A DNA stretch of 64,000 nt from Croceivirga thetidis (GTDB lineage: Bacteria > Bacteroidota > Bacteroidia > Flavobacteriales > Flavobacteriaceae). Under the pieces are notes generated by a model, which saw only the letters and a list, made by a program, of their open reading frames with translations, searched no databases and was not told where the DNA came from. The position numbers and the translations under genes were made by a program. This document shows, one piece after another, positions 42,729 through 51,026 of this stretch (positions are counted from its first letter, which is position 1; every line of letters begins with the position of its first letter). The DNA is taken from contig NZ_JAAWWL010000002.1 of the NCBI RefSeq assembly GCF_012272815.1, positions 1,332,280 through 1,396,279 of the forward strand. Direction: 5' to 3'.

Positions 42729-44319
42729 ATTCTACCGATTTGAGCGGGGTATTCATCCAAAGCCCCTCAAGTGATACATCTTTTGGTAGAACTGGCTGAT
42801 TGAAATGGTTCAATGATTTGCTTTTGTCTACCCATGCGCTGTTAGGCTGTGAACCTGAAATAGTTTCTACCTTTTGGGCAAAAAACTCCCGGAATTGCTC
42901 CAATAGTTCTGACTTGCGTTCACCCAATCGGTTACCTTCGGCATCGGTCATATTTTTGACCTGAACCACAAAACTTGGTCTGGGATTTTCGGTCAAATCG
43001 GTCAATAAGTCATCAAATTGCTTTTGAAGGTTCTTGTTTTGCAAGGCGAACGTAAGGATAAATGCAGAGTCACCATTTCTTAACGCACTTTTCATTTGCA
43101 TTTTTCTTCCGTTGTGCACGACATCAAAATCTTTTATTTCCAAATCATACCAATTGGCAATGGGCTTGTTCAACCTGACTTTTAGTTGTTTCTCTACAGA
43201 ATCCAACTCAGCCCCAATTATGGCAAACTTAGGAGGGCGTACCAACTGAAATTGGTTGTGGAATGATATGTAATTTAAATACATCTTATCCCCAACATCT
43301 TGATATTCCACCAAAATCTCATAGAGCAACGTCCTTGGCAGTAAGACCCCTTCTGAAGAAGGATTCTGTGGCGGACTAAGCCTCCAAACCGAATAATCCA
43401 GTTTTCTGATGGAATAATCATCAACATCCACATAGATAATACCGTTGACCTCGTAGGGCATCACACTTTTTGAGATTCGAATCTTATATACCAATTCGTC
43501 TCCAAAGGTGGTATTCTCGAGTCTTTTAAAACGGTGTTCTTTTATGAAGTCTTCAATGAATTTATATACAAAGGAATAGGCATCTATATTGTGGTTGCGA
43601 ATGGCATCGTGTATAAAAAGCAAAACCAATTCATTACCTACATAGTTACCCTGTAAAGTCGCATCTGGAATTATCTTGTCCCTGTTTGAATAATCGTAGG
43701 GTTTTGCAGCAAAAGAATCGCGCTCAAATTCAAGATTCCGCATATAATCATATAGACCAAACTGCAAGGTTTGGTAATCTTTAGTCTCAAAGCCTTGGTC
43801 ACTTACCCGAATCAAAGCTTCATTTAAATTCAGGTACTTCTTATTCTTGAGTTGGTAGTCACGGTAGTAGCCCACAAGCTCAAAAGGTTCCTTTTGATAG
43901 TTTTGTGGTATTTGTTGAATGGCCCTTTTTAGAATTTGCTTCGCCGTTAGTCTTTTTCGTTTAGATGCCGTGACCACCGCCTCGGAAAGCTCAAAGGCCG
44001 AAGGTTCGAGATATATTCTATTAATTATTTTTTCCTTCAACTCGGCAAAAACGAGTGTTTTGGTCTGATATCCCATACATGAGATTTCAAGGGCCTCACC
44101 CTCTAATTGAAAATGGACCGGAACTTTAAATCCCCCATCATTATTTGATATTACACCAATAGCCTTGTTCTTGACGCGTATGGTTGCAAAAACAACCGGT
44201 TCACCAGATTTTGAATCAAGGAGCACACCGGTAATAAAGTCATTTAGATTTTGAGCGAGGAGGCTGTTGGAAAGGAATATCAAGAAAAAAAGTAGCCCTG
44301 CTTTTTTGCGAGATATCAT
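42727..44319 (-). CDS. CarboxypepD_reg-like outer-membrane associated protein
   Basis: 530 residues with Sec signal (AGLLFFLIFLSNSLLAQ). Residues about 25-110 are a carboxypeptidase-regulatory-like beta-sandwich: FITGVLLDSKSGEPVVFATIRVKNKAIGVISNNDGGF, and EISCMGYQTKTLVF. The rest is beta-rich and includes a DUF-like block LTAKQILKRAIQQIPQNYQKEPFELVGYYRDYQ seen in many Bacteroidota proteins. No barrel end is visible, so it may be periplasmic or peripheral. The role is unknown; some relatives are linked to TonB transport and protein folding. It lies seven bases downstream of the antiporter gene. Confidence 0.85.
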   Translation of the reverse strand: MISRKKAGLLFFLIFLSNSLLAQNLNDFITGVLLDSKSGEPVVFATIRVKNKAIGVISNNDGGFKVPVHFQLEGEALEISCMGYQTKTLVFAELKEKIINRIYLEPSAFELSEAVVTASKRKRLTAKQILKRAIQQIPQNYQKEPFELVGYYRDYQLKNKKYLNLNEALIRVSDQGFETKDYQTLQFGLYDYMRNLEFERDSFAAKPYDYSNRDKIIPDATLQGNYVGNELVLLFIHDAIRNHNIDAYSFVYKFIEDFIKEHRFKRLENTTFGDELVYKIRISKSVMPYEVNGIIYVDVDDYSIRKLDYSVWRLSPPQNPSSEGVLLPRTLLYEILVEYQDVGDKMYLNYISFHNQFQLVRPPKFAIIGAELDSVEKQLKVRLNKPIANWYDLEIKDFDVVHNGRKMQMKSALRNGDSAFILTFALQNKNLQKQFDDLLTDLTENPRPSFVVQVKNMTDAEGNRLGERKSELLEQFREFFAQKVETISGSQPNSAWVDKSKSLNHFNQPVLPKDVSLEGLWMNTPLKSVE

Positions 44320-44325
44320 ATCGTT

Positions 44326-45264
44326 TTAAGTTACGGTCAGGTAGACAAAAGTGATATAACAAGTTAGTAAAATAAGTCCATCTCGCCAGCCTAGACGCAG
44401 GCCTTTAGGTATAAAAACCAAGGGCAAAATCAAGAATGATATACCTAGCATCCACCATATATCATTGGTCAACAATCCTGGGTCAACAACTGAAATTGGA
44501 GTGATTATCGAGGTAATGCCCAATACAGCGAGAAGATTGAAAATATTGGACCCAATTAAATTACCGACTGAGATAGCCTTTTCTTTTTTAAGAATGGCAA
44601 TAATCGAGGCTGCAAGTTCAGGAATACTAGTGCCCACAGAAACCACGGTAATACCAATAACACGATCACTAACCCCCAACGAAGCGGCTAAATTTTTCGC
44701 ACCTTCAATTAACAATTCCGATCCGCCCCAAAGTGCAGTTCCACCTAAGCCCAAAAACAATACGGTTCTGTACAACGGCAAGAGTACATCGTCTTCTGGC
44801 AATTCATCTTCAACGGCTTGTTTTTGAAATCGAAGCAGGTATACCAAAAAGAGAAACAACATAACAACCATGATGATACCCTCATATCTGGTCAGAACGC
44901 CATCAAAATAAATAAAGCCCATAAAGAGCAAGGAAGCCGCCATCATTACCGGCCAATCCGTAGTGTAAAAGCTTTTTCTAACGTTGATACTGCCCAGTAG
45001 TACCGTTACTGCCAAAACCAAACCAAGATTTGCAATGTTCGAGCCGACGACATTACCCAAGGCCAAATCAGGGAGGCCATCTAATGCTGCTTTTACACTT
45101 ACAATAAGTTCGGGAGCCGAAGTAGCAAAGGAAACCACGGTCATTCCAATAACAATCTTCGGAATGTTCAATCGCAATGAAAGGGCCACCGCAGACTTTA
45201 ATAGCCAATTGCCTCCTAAAATCAATAGGGCCAAACCAACTATGATAAAAACAACATCGAGCAT
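44326..45264 (-). CDS. Calcium/sodium antiporter (YrbG/CaCA family)
   Basis: About 312 residues from the ATG at 45264; a TTG seven codons earlier is possible. Ten hydrophobic helices in two repeats. Each repeat has the ion-binding alpha motif: VVSFATSAPELIVSVKAA plus LGNVVGSNIANLGLV in the first, and VVSVGTSIPELAASIIA plus VGNLIGSNIFNLLAV in the second. Exchanges Ca2+ for Na+ or another cation across the inner membrane. The 120-base gap upstream contains the BlaI-type operator region of the divergent gene, and it might be controlled by it too. Confidence 0.94.
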   Translation of the reverse strand: MLDVVFIIVGLALLILGGNWLLKSAVALSLRLNIPKIVIGMTVVSFATSAPELIVSVKAALDGLPDLALGNVVGSNIANLGLVLAVTVLLGSINVRKSFYTTDWPVMMAASLLFMGFIYFDGVLTRYEGIIMVVMLFLFLVYLLRFQKQAVEDELPEDDVLLPLYRTVLFLGLGGTALWGGSELLIEGAKNLAASLGVSDRVIGITVVSVGTSIPELAASIIAILKKEKAISVGNLIGSNIFNLLAVLGITSIITPISVVDPGLLTNDIWWMLGISFLILPLVFIPKGLRLGWRDGLILLTCYITFVYLTVT

Positions 45265-45333
45265 TTTGTGTTTAGTATGGAGCAAATATAATCTAAGTTT
45301 TAGGAGGACTGTTTGGTATTAAAAACTAAATAA

Positions 45334-45373
45334 ATAGTTAATAAACTATAAAAATAGTTGTTCAACTATTTTT
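45334..45373. promoter_or_regulatory. Two inverted repeats, probable BlaI/MecI-type operators
   Basis: First site ATAGTT-aata-AACTAT (45334-45349). Second site AAAAATAGTTG-TT-CAACTATTTTT (45350-45373), a perfect 11-bp repeat. Both contain AATAGTT and its complement and are adjacent. The second overlaps the probable -33 element of the BlaI-type gene, so repressor binding would block transcription. Confidence 0.65.
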
Positions 45374-45388
45374 TTCGTCTTATGTTTG
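45358..45388 (+). promoter_or_regulatory. Putative promoter of the BlaI-M56 unit
   Basis: TATGTTTG at 45381-45388 matches TAnnTTTG; TTG at 45358-45360 lies 20 bases upstream, one base from the ideal 19. It overlaps the second inverted repeat. Confidence 0.6.
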
Positions 45389-45406
45389 GCACATACAATT
45401 GGAATT

Positions 45407-45766
45407 ATGCAAAAATTGACCAACAAAGAAGAAGAAATCATGAAGATTCTTTGGCGTTTGCAAAAGGCATTTGTCAAAGAGATTCTTGAAGAAATTGAAG
45501 GCGAAAAGCCACATTACAACACGTTATCAACCATTGTGAGGAACTTACAGGAAAAAGGTTTTGTGGATCATGAGGCTTTTGGCAATACCCATCGCTACTT
45601 TCCGATAGTAAGTAAGGAGAACTACCGCAAACGTTTTGTGAATTCTGCTTTGGCCGACTATTTCGATAATTCTTACAAAGGTTTGGTATCGCATTTCGCC
45701 AAGGAGGAGAAAATTTCAGTCAGTGATCTAAAGGAAATCATCAAACTAATCGAAAAGAAAGACTAA
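45407..45766 (+). CDS. BlaI/MecI/CopY family transcriptional regulator
   Basis: 119 residues from the ATG at 45407; the earlier GTG/ATG candidates fall in the promoter. A winged-helix domain reads TNKEEEIMKILWRLQKAFVKEILEEI and HYNTLSTIVRNLQEKGFVDHEAFGNTHRYFP, followed by a dimerisation helix SVSDLKEIIKLIEKK. In the classic system such repressors are cut or inactivated by an M56 membrane protease in response to cell-wall stress. The M56 gene follows directly, with the stop and next start overlapping by one base. Two inverted repeats upstream are likely its operators. Confidence 0.94.
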   Translation: MQKLTNKEEEIMKILWRLQKAFVKEILEEIEGEKPHYNTLSTIVRNLQEKGFVDHEAFGNTHRYFPIVSKENYRKRFVNSALADYFDNSYKGLVSHFAKEEKISVSDLKEIIKLIEKKD

Positions 45767-47919
45767 TGGAAGCCTTGTTTGTTCACGTTTTAAAATCAAC
45801 GGCACTGACCGTTCTGTTCTTGGGCTGCTATTTGGTATTCCTCAGAAAAGAGACTTTTTTCAATTCAAATAGAATCTATCTCTTAGGTGGTATAATCATC
45901 TCTTTGCTGCTCCCTTTTCTCAAATTCACAAAAGTGGTTTGGGTAGAACGCCAACCTATTGACTATGGAGCGTATAATGTTGTTGAATCAGCAGCACCAC
46001 TTGTTGAAGAAGGTTTCAATTGGTTCGGCCTCATTACTTCGGTATATTTTATAGGTATTGCCTTTTTCTCCATTCGGCTCTTGGTTCAATTATGGTCAAT
46101 AAAACAAATAAAGAAAAAGAGTATTGTTTTTAAGGAAGATGATATTAAGCATGTGCATTCCGAAAAACAACTTTCTCCTTTTTCCTTCTTTAAAAACATA
46201 TTTTACTGTCCTACTCAATTTGAAGAAACAGAACTAGAAGCCATTCTTACACATGAAAAGGCACATGCAAGACAGCACCATAGTATCGATGTGCTGCTAA
46301 TGCAAATCGTTTGTATTCTTCTTTGGTTCAATCCACTGGTTTGGCTTTACAACCACTATATCAAGCAAAATCTTGAATTTCAAGCAGACGCACTCGCTTT
46401 GAAAGGAATCAGCGATAAAAAGCAATATCAATATGTAATGCTCAAACAAGCTGTTGGCCATGGCAATCTAAGAATCGCCAGTGCCTTTTTTAATTCATTA
46501 ACCAAAAAACGAATTACCATGTTACATCAAAAACAATCAAAACAAATCAATTCACTAAAATTAGTACTGGTGCTGCCCTTTCTTGTAGTTTTTCTATTAA
46601 GCTTTAATACCAACGAGGTTGTAAAATTCAATGAAAGTAAGGTGCCAAAAACAGTTCTAGAAGACCTCCCACCAGATTTTGTAAGCCCACTGCGACAAAC
46701 GGATATCAAAAAAGTCAGTTCCGATTTTGGTCCTACACGAAACCCCTTCACCAAACAAATGCAATTTCACAATGGCATTGACCTCGTTGCTTCTTTGGGC
46801 AAACCAGTAATGGCGAGCGCAAGCGGCATCGTAAGTACTTCTTCAATTGATTCTGAAAGGGGAAATTATATAGTTATAGAGCATGCTGACGGGTATAGCA
46901 CCAAATACATGCACTTGGAGAACCGTTCCGTTGACAAAGGTGATAAAATTGCAACAGGTACTACAATCGGATATGTCGGTAATACCGGAAAATCTAAAGG
47001 TCCGCACCTACATTTTGAAATCTTGGAATCAGGAAAACCTGTCAATCCGGCCAGCTTTGTTCCGTTCAAAGTCACTGAAGAGGTCAATGCTGTCAAAGCC
47101 GTAAATAAACCCGCGGCCGCCAAATCAGTTAAAAGCATCGAGCTAATGATTAACAAAAACACCACCAACGAAGAGCTCGAAAAAATGAAGAGCGATTTGG
47201 CGAAGGATAATATTGATTTCAGTTACACCACCGTACGCAATGAGAATCGTGAGATAATCGATATTGCAATTAATGTATCAGGCGGTGGTGACAACGGTCG
47301 AAAATTTAGTAACTCACACAGTTCTTCTGACAATGAGAATGGTATTTCACCGGTCATCATTAAAATAGACCCTAAGAATAATTCTGCCTCGATAATGACC
47401 AAAGGGGATTACAAATCGAATATGAAGAAAATAAAGACCAGTGCTAATGCTACATGGATAAGTGCAGATGACGACAATCAAGAAATAATCATCAAGCAAG
47501 AGGACGGTGTACATAAAATAATCATCGATGGTGAAGAAGTGGATGTGGATGATATAGATGATGATAGTGTAGAAATACACTTAGATAAGAATGGCAAAGG
47601 CAAGACCAAATACAAACGTATCAAGGTTGAACGCAGTAATACAAGTGACGGTGATTCCAATGTTTTCATTATTAAAGATTCAGACGAAGAAAGTGATATG
47701 GAGGTCATAAGTGAAGATGACAGCTTCTTTTTTATAGATACTGATGGTGAAAAGGACCCTTTTTATGTAATAGACGGTAAAGAGGCCAAAAAGAAGGATG
47801 TTAAAAAAATCGCTCCTGATAGTATTGAAAGCATCAATGTCTTAAAAGGAGAAGCCGCTAAAAAGAAATACGGCAAAAAAGCCAAAAACGGCGTTATAGA
47901 AATAACTACAAAAAATTAG
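45766..47919 (+). CDS. M56 (BlaR1-like) membrane peptidase fused to an M23 peptidase and a receptor-plug-like tail
   Basis: 717 residues. About 1-290: four hydrophobic segments and the M56 zinc motif HEKAH near residue 164, with EFQADALAL following. About 310-430: an M23/LytM domain, SSDFGPTRNPF, FHNGIDL and PHLHFEI with the metal residues. About 440-650: charged region rich in Asp/Ser/Lys. About 660-717: FYVIDGKEAKKKDVKKIAPDSIESINVLKGEAAKKKYG and NGVIEITTKN, which resembles the end of a TonB-receptor plug. M56 proteins usually sense envelope stress; the added M23 and plug-like parts are unusual and suggest a sensor that also touches peptidoglycan. Coupled to the BlaI gene by overlap. Confidence 0.9.
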   Translation: MEALFVHVLKSTALTVLFLGCYLVFLRKETFFNSNRIYLLGGIIISLLLPFLKFTKVVWVERQPIDYGAYNVVESAAPLVEEGFNWFGLITSVYFIGIAFFSIRLLVQLWSIKQIKKKSIVFKEDDIKHVHSEKQLSPFSFFKNIFYCPTQFEETELEAILTHEKAHARQHHSIDVLLMQIVCILLWFNPLVWLYNHYIKQNLEFQADALALKGISDKKQYQYVMLKQAVGHGNLRIASAFFNSLTKKRITMLHQKQSKQINSLKLVLVLPFLVVFLLSFNTNEVVKFNESKVPKTVLEDLPPDFVSPLRQTDIKKVSSDFGPTRNPFTKQMQFHNGIDLVASLGKPVMASASGIVSTSSIDSERGNYIVIEHADGYSTKYMHLENRSVDKGDKIATGTTIGYVGNTGKSKGPHLHFEILESGKPVNPASFVPFKVTEEVNAVKAVNKPAAAKSVKSIELMINKNTTNEELEKMKSDLAKDNIDFSYTTVRNENREIIDIAINVSGGGDNGRKFSNSHSSSDNENGISPVIIKIDPKNNSASIMTKGDYKSNMKKIKTSANATWISADDDNQEIIIKQEDGVHKIIIDGEEVDVDDIDDDSVEIHLDKNGKGKTKYKRIKVERSNTSDGDSNVFIIKDSDEESDMEVISEDDSFFFIDTDGEKDPFYVIDGKEAKKKDVKKIAPDSIESINVLKGEAAKKKYGKKAKNGVIEITTKN

Positions 47920-47957
47920 AATTAGTCATCTAATCATCAATCCAAAAACGGAGAAAG

Positions 47958-47984
47958 CCGGCCTACCTTTAGGTCGGTTTTTTT
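47958..47984 (+). terminator. Intrinsic terminator of the BlaI-M56 unit
   Basis: Stem CCGGCCTA (47958-47965) and TAGGTCGG (47970-47977) with one G-T pair and loop CCTT, followed by seven T. Confidence 0.88.
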
Positions 47985-48322
47985 ATGGCCCATCGAAACG
48001 AAAAGACCAAAAAGGGCCTTTTTTTAAACGAAACGCCCCTTGGTTTTGAAAAAAAGCTCGAAAAACCCCCTACAATTACTACAGTTTTGATATTAATCGT
48101 CAATTAAACATTACATATAGAAACTTATATCAAGGAAGTCACATAAATATTGAAGGTAAAAGTATTTAAAAACTTACATATTCATATTTAATTTCACTGA
48201 TTTCCTTCAAATTTCTTGGAAACATGACATTCCTCATAATATATTGAAAACTCAATCATCAAAACAGGAGTTTACGCTCAATCAAAAACGAAATAATTCA
48301 TAACAACTAAATAGCAATCAAA

Positions 48323-48385
48323 ATGATCACCATTGTAAAATTCTTACTGACTTTGTTACTAAGCTTAATGGTAATTTTCTTTTAA
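48323..48385 (+). CDS. Candidate 20-residue hydrophobic micropeptide
   Basis: ATG at 48323, TAA at 48383-48385. The translated peptide MITIVKFLLTLLLSLMVIFF would be one transmembrane helix. Short hydrophobic peptides include regulators of transporters and type I toxins. Support is only the peptide pattern, an otherwise empty gap and a strong terminator 128 bases later. A chance ORF cannot be excluded. Confidence 0.3.
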   Translation: MITIVKFLLTLLLSLMVIFF

Positions 48386-48512
48386 TCCAAGAAATAAGGG
48401 CAGCCTAATCAACTGCTTGTAAATACCCAATTATTCATCAATCAAAACCCCACCTTTAGGGTAAACGATAATCAACCAAACTAATATCGGGGGAACATTT
48501 AGTTTGGAATAC

Positions 48513-48538
48513 ACCCTGACATTACTGTCAGGGTTTTT
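48513..48538 (+). terminator. Intrinsic terminator with no annotated gene before it
   Basis: Perfect 9-bp stem ACCCTGACA (48513-48521) and TGTCAGGGT (48526-48534) with loop TTAC, then a T-run. It implies a plus-strand transcript within the 47.99-48.51 kb gap. Confidence 0.85.
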
Positions 48539-48560
48539 ATTTTTTGAACTTGGTTTGATT

Positions 48561-49856
48561 CTATTCTTCGCCAATTTTCTGCAAAAACTCAATATCGTTT
48601 TCAATTGTCAATAGAAGTAAGCTGGTAGCCGTGCAAAAAACTGGGCTTGTGATGCAATGATGACCGTTCCAGCTCCCATCTATATTTTGAATTTTTAGGA
48701 TTCGTCCGCTCATATCGTCATACCATTTTTTCCAATCCTCATCATTATTGACCAACATCGATTCGCCGGTTTGTAGGTAACTCAAGAATTCTTCGCCCCC
48801 ATTGTTGCCAAACCCATTCAACACATCTTCTTGCTGCGCAGTTGTTTTGGCAGCATTATATACATTATAAGCCGCTTGATATTTCTGGGCCTCCCCTTTT
48901 ACATAACCTATTGCTTCTAAATTTTCTGCAGTGATTTCAGCATCAGTGGCCAATTTACCTTCAGCTTTTGCCTTTTCTATATCGGCTTTTACTTTACGTG
49001 CCTCTTTCGCACTTGCCCTAACACTACCACTAACAGCATATAGCACAATACCCGCACCATCATCGGCCCGTACGGTACCATCTTTATTGTAATTATCTTT
49101 TTGATATTCCCTAGACCGACTCAAAACATCCTTGTCGATTTTAGCTCCAACTGCTTGGGCTGACTCCAAGGCACTGTTCGCCATTCCACTTTGCAATACC
49201 CCGGCCCAACCTGCACCTTTTTGAGTTCCATCGGCATTCGTGCCCTGCTGAATTTTAGAAATGCAAATGTCAAGGCATTTTTCAAGTCTTTTTTTATCCA
49301 ATTCATTAAAATCGCGTTCAATAAGATTTGATAGGAATTGTGCGGCTAACACTGCATCAATATTCTCACCCAATTTTGTCTGTATCTGGGTATTCCTTAT
49401 TTCAGTAATGTAGGGTGAATCTGGATTTACATTTTCAATTGTTTCCAAAAGGTAATCCACCAAAGCCCTTAAATTCTTTGAATTGGTCTGCCCTTGTATA
49501 GTGGTACCATTTCTTAACATTGCCATACCGACCATAGCAGAAGTAGCTGGGTCGTCATTGACAGCATGTGGGTCTTTTATATGTTGTGCGGTATGACTTC
49601 CCGCACCATAACCCCCATTTGGCAATTGAGCCTTGGATAACCAATCAAGCCCATCACGAACCGCAAGTTGCAAGTTCTCGCGTGATTTAAATTGGTCAAA
49701 GCCTTTTGAAGATTGATCTCCCATAACGGTCATAAAAACACATCCCTTTTCAGGTATTATTGTTCTATTAGGTTTTGAAGCAGTTAGTGCAAAATATAAT
49801 ATTGTAATTGCCAGACCCATTACCGGTAATAGTAGAATTTTGAGCTTTTTTTTCAT
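48561..49856 (-). CDS. Secreted or membrane-anchored alpha/alpha-toroid (terpenoid-cyclase/prenyltransferase-like) protein
   Basis: 431 residues with an N-terminal hydrophobic anchor (ILLLPVMGLAITILYFALTA). The body has repeats of the prenyltransferase/squalene-oxidase kind: LDWLSKAQLPNGGYGAGSH, DDPATSAMVGMAML, DGTVRADDGAGIVLYAVSGS, and the C-terminal QNIDGSWNGHHCITSPVFCTATSLLLLTI. Such repeats form an alpha/alpha barrel found in cyclases, alpha-2-macroglobulin-like and complement-like proteins. No catalytic DxDD cyclase motif is seen, so it may be a binding or scaffold protein. A lone gene, with no partner genes beside it to hint at its substrate. Confidence 0.8.
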   Translation of the reverse strand: MKKKLKILLLPVMGLAITILYFALTASKPNRTIIPEKGCVFMTVMGDQSSKGFDQFKSRENLQLAVRDGLDWLSKAQLPNGGYGAGSHTAQHIKDPHAVNDDPATSAMVGMAMLRNGTTIQGQTNSKNLRALVDYLLETIENVNPDSPYITEIRNTQIQTKLGENIDAVLAAQFLSNLIERDFNELDKKRLEKCLDICISKIQQGTNADGTQKGAGWAGVLQSGMANSALESAQAVGAKIDKDVLSRSREYQKDNYNKDGTVRADDGAGIVLYAVSGSVRASAKEARKVKADIEKAKAEGKLATDAEITAENLEAIGYVKGEAQKYQAAYNVYNAAKTTAQQEDVLNGFGNNGGEEFLSYLQTGESMLVNNDEDWKKWYDDMSGRILKIQNIDGSWNGHHCITSPVFCTATSLLLLTIENDIEFLQKIGEE

Positions 49857-50022
49857 GATTACTGTTTTTTAATTTGGGATGAAACTATCGAAGACATTTG
49901 GAGCTCCAAACCTAGATTTAGTGAAGGTAGCTTTAGAATGAGGGAACTGCTTTGAGAAAAGAGTAAACGGTAACACGAAGATTATGCTACCTTTAAACTT
50001 TGAAAAAGACCTAGCATAACCA

Positions 50023-50175
50023 ATGGAAAAATCAATTTATAGAACCTTGGCCAAACTGAACAAAATCGTGTTGCCATCAATGACCAAAAGAAGACTGGAC
50101 CTGGCCAAAGCGAAAAAATGGCAATTGGCACTTATAGGTTATCGCGCCTTTGTTACCAAAAAAGCGTTGGGTTAA
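50023..50175 (+). CDS. Conserved small flavobacterial protein, 50 residues
   Basis: ATG at 50023, TAA at 50173-50175; too short for a default ORF search. The peptide is basic and helical, with LAKLNKIVLPSMTKRRLDLAKAKKWQLALIGYRAFVTK. I recall very similar 45-50-residue ORFs in many flavobacteria, next to housekeeping genes and sometimes annotated as SsrA-binding protein although they are much shorter than SmpB. Its function is unknown. Its stop overlaps the apt stop on the other strand by four bases (50172-50175). Confidence 0.65.
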   Translation: MEKSIYRTLAKLNKIVLPSMTKRRLDLAKAKKWQLALIGYRAFVTKKALG

Positions 50176-50684
50176 TATTTTAGAAGCGCTGCGACAGGAT
50201 AGTCTTTGAGTTTAGCGGCCCCTTCTAAAAATCCCAGGTGTATCAAAAAATTACATTGAACGATTTCACCACCCAACTGCTTGACTAGTTTACAAACTGC
50301 CTGGGCAGTACCTCCTGTGGCCAAAACATCGTCGTGCACCAGTACCTTCTCCCCGTTTTTAATAGCATCTATATGGATTTCAAGGGTATCGGTACCGTAT
50401 TCCAAATCATAAGACTCTGAAACCGTTTTGTGCGGAAGTTTACCAACTTTGCGAACAGGAACAAAACCGGCACCCAGCTTATTGGCCAACATGGGTGCAA
50501 AAATAAAACCACGACTGTCCACACCAACCACCTTATCTATGGCTTGGTCTTTAACCAATCGAAATAGAGCATCTGCAGCTGCTTCAAGAGCTGAAGCATT
50601 CATTAACAAAGGAGTTATGTCTTTAAAAACAATGCCTTTTTCAGGAAAATCTTCAACATCGCGAACGTAGGTGCTAAAATCCAT
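50172..50684 (-). CDS. apt: Adenine phosphoribosyltransferase
   Basis: Salvages adenine with PRPP to AMP. Full length at 170 residues. Marks: YVRDVEDFPEKGIVFKDITPLL at the N-terminus, VVGVDSRGFIFAPMLA, VPVRKVGKLPHKTVSESYDLEYGTDTLEIH, and the PRPP-binding loop VLVHDDVLATGGTAQAVCKL. Cytosolic. Divergent from the tRNA-Arg gene, whose promoter lies in the 64-base gap between them. Confidence 0.97.
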   Translation of the reverse strand: MDFSTYVRDVEDFPEKGIVFKDITPLLMNASALEAAADALFRLVKDQAIDKVVGVDSRGFIFAPMLANKLGAGFVPVRKVGKLPHKTVSESYDLEYGTDTLEIHIDAIKNGEKVLVHDDVLATGGTAQAVCKLVKQLGGEIVQCNFLIHLGFLEGAAKLKDYPVAALLKY

Positions 50685-50703
50685 GGAATAAGTTCTTTGG
50701 GTT

Positions 50704-50733
50704 TTGTGGTAAATTTAAAAAGAAATATATTTG
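50704..50733 (+). promoter_or_regulatory. Consensus Bacteroidota promoter of tRNA-Arg
   Basis: TTG (50704-50706), 19 bases, TATATTTG (50726-50733): an exact TTG-N19-TAnnTTTG match, 16 bases before the tRNA. Confidence 0.85.
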
Positions 50734-50748
50734 CACCCCTATTTAAAC

Positions 50749-50822
50749 GGCCTCGTGGCGCAACTGAATAGCGCATCTGATTACGGCTCAGAAGGTTGCA
50801 GGTTTGAATCCTGCCGAGGTCA
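50749..50822 (+). tRNA. tRNA-Arg, anticodon ACG
   Basis: 74 bases. Acceptor arms GGCCTCG (50749-50755) and CGAGGTC (50815-50821) pair with one G-T; discriminator A. D arm GCGC...GCGC, anticodon stem TCTGA/TCAGA around the 7-base loop TTACGGC with anticodon ACG, T arm GCAGG-TTTGAAT-CCTGC. CCA is not encoded. Reads CGN arginine codons after deamination of A34 to inosine. Confidence 0.97.
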
Positions 50823-50832
50823 CTTAAAGCGT

Positions 50833-50858
50833 AAACCCTGTATGAAAATGCAGGGTTT
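50833..50858 (+). terminator. Hairpin terminator of tRNA-Arg
   Basis: Stem AAACCCTG (50833-50840) and CAGGGTTT (50851-50858), 10-base loop, with a short broken T-run afterwards. Confidence 0.7.
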
Positions 50859-51026
50859 TGTTATTTTAGGAAGTATCAAAGCCAAAGGTTTTTGTAAACG
50901 GAATAATATTACAAAACCGCATTGCCAAAGCAGTGCAGGACTTCATTTTCAGGAAGGAGCGCAAAGGATGTGCAAAGCGAATCCTGAAGAGTTCTTTAAA
51001 AACTGAGTCAAATAGATTTCAAAAAT

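Larger units (their letters stand above)
47920..48560. other. 640-bp gap with two terminators and no supported ORF above 20 codons
   Basis: After the M56 terminator (47958-47984) there is an AT-rich stretch of about 350 bases with no clear signal, then a 20-codon hydrophobic ORF (48323-48385), an inverted-repeat-free leader, and a perfect terminator at 48513-48538 on the plus strand. This arrangement suggests a separate short transcript. Confidence 0.5.

Noticed and set aside
50841-51006. 55-codon ORF after the tRNA
   Set aside because: Its start is inside the tRNA terminator hairpin, and composition (Cys, His, Gln-rich) is not like real genes here. It may hold decayed sequence but no evidence of coding.
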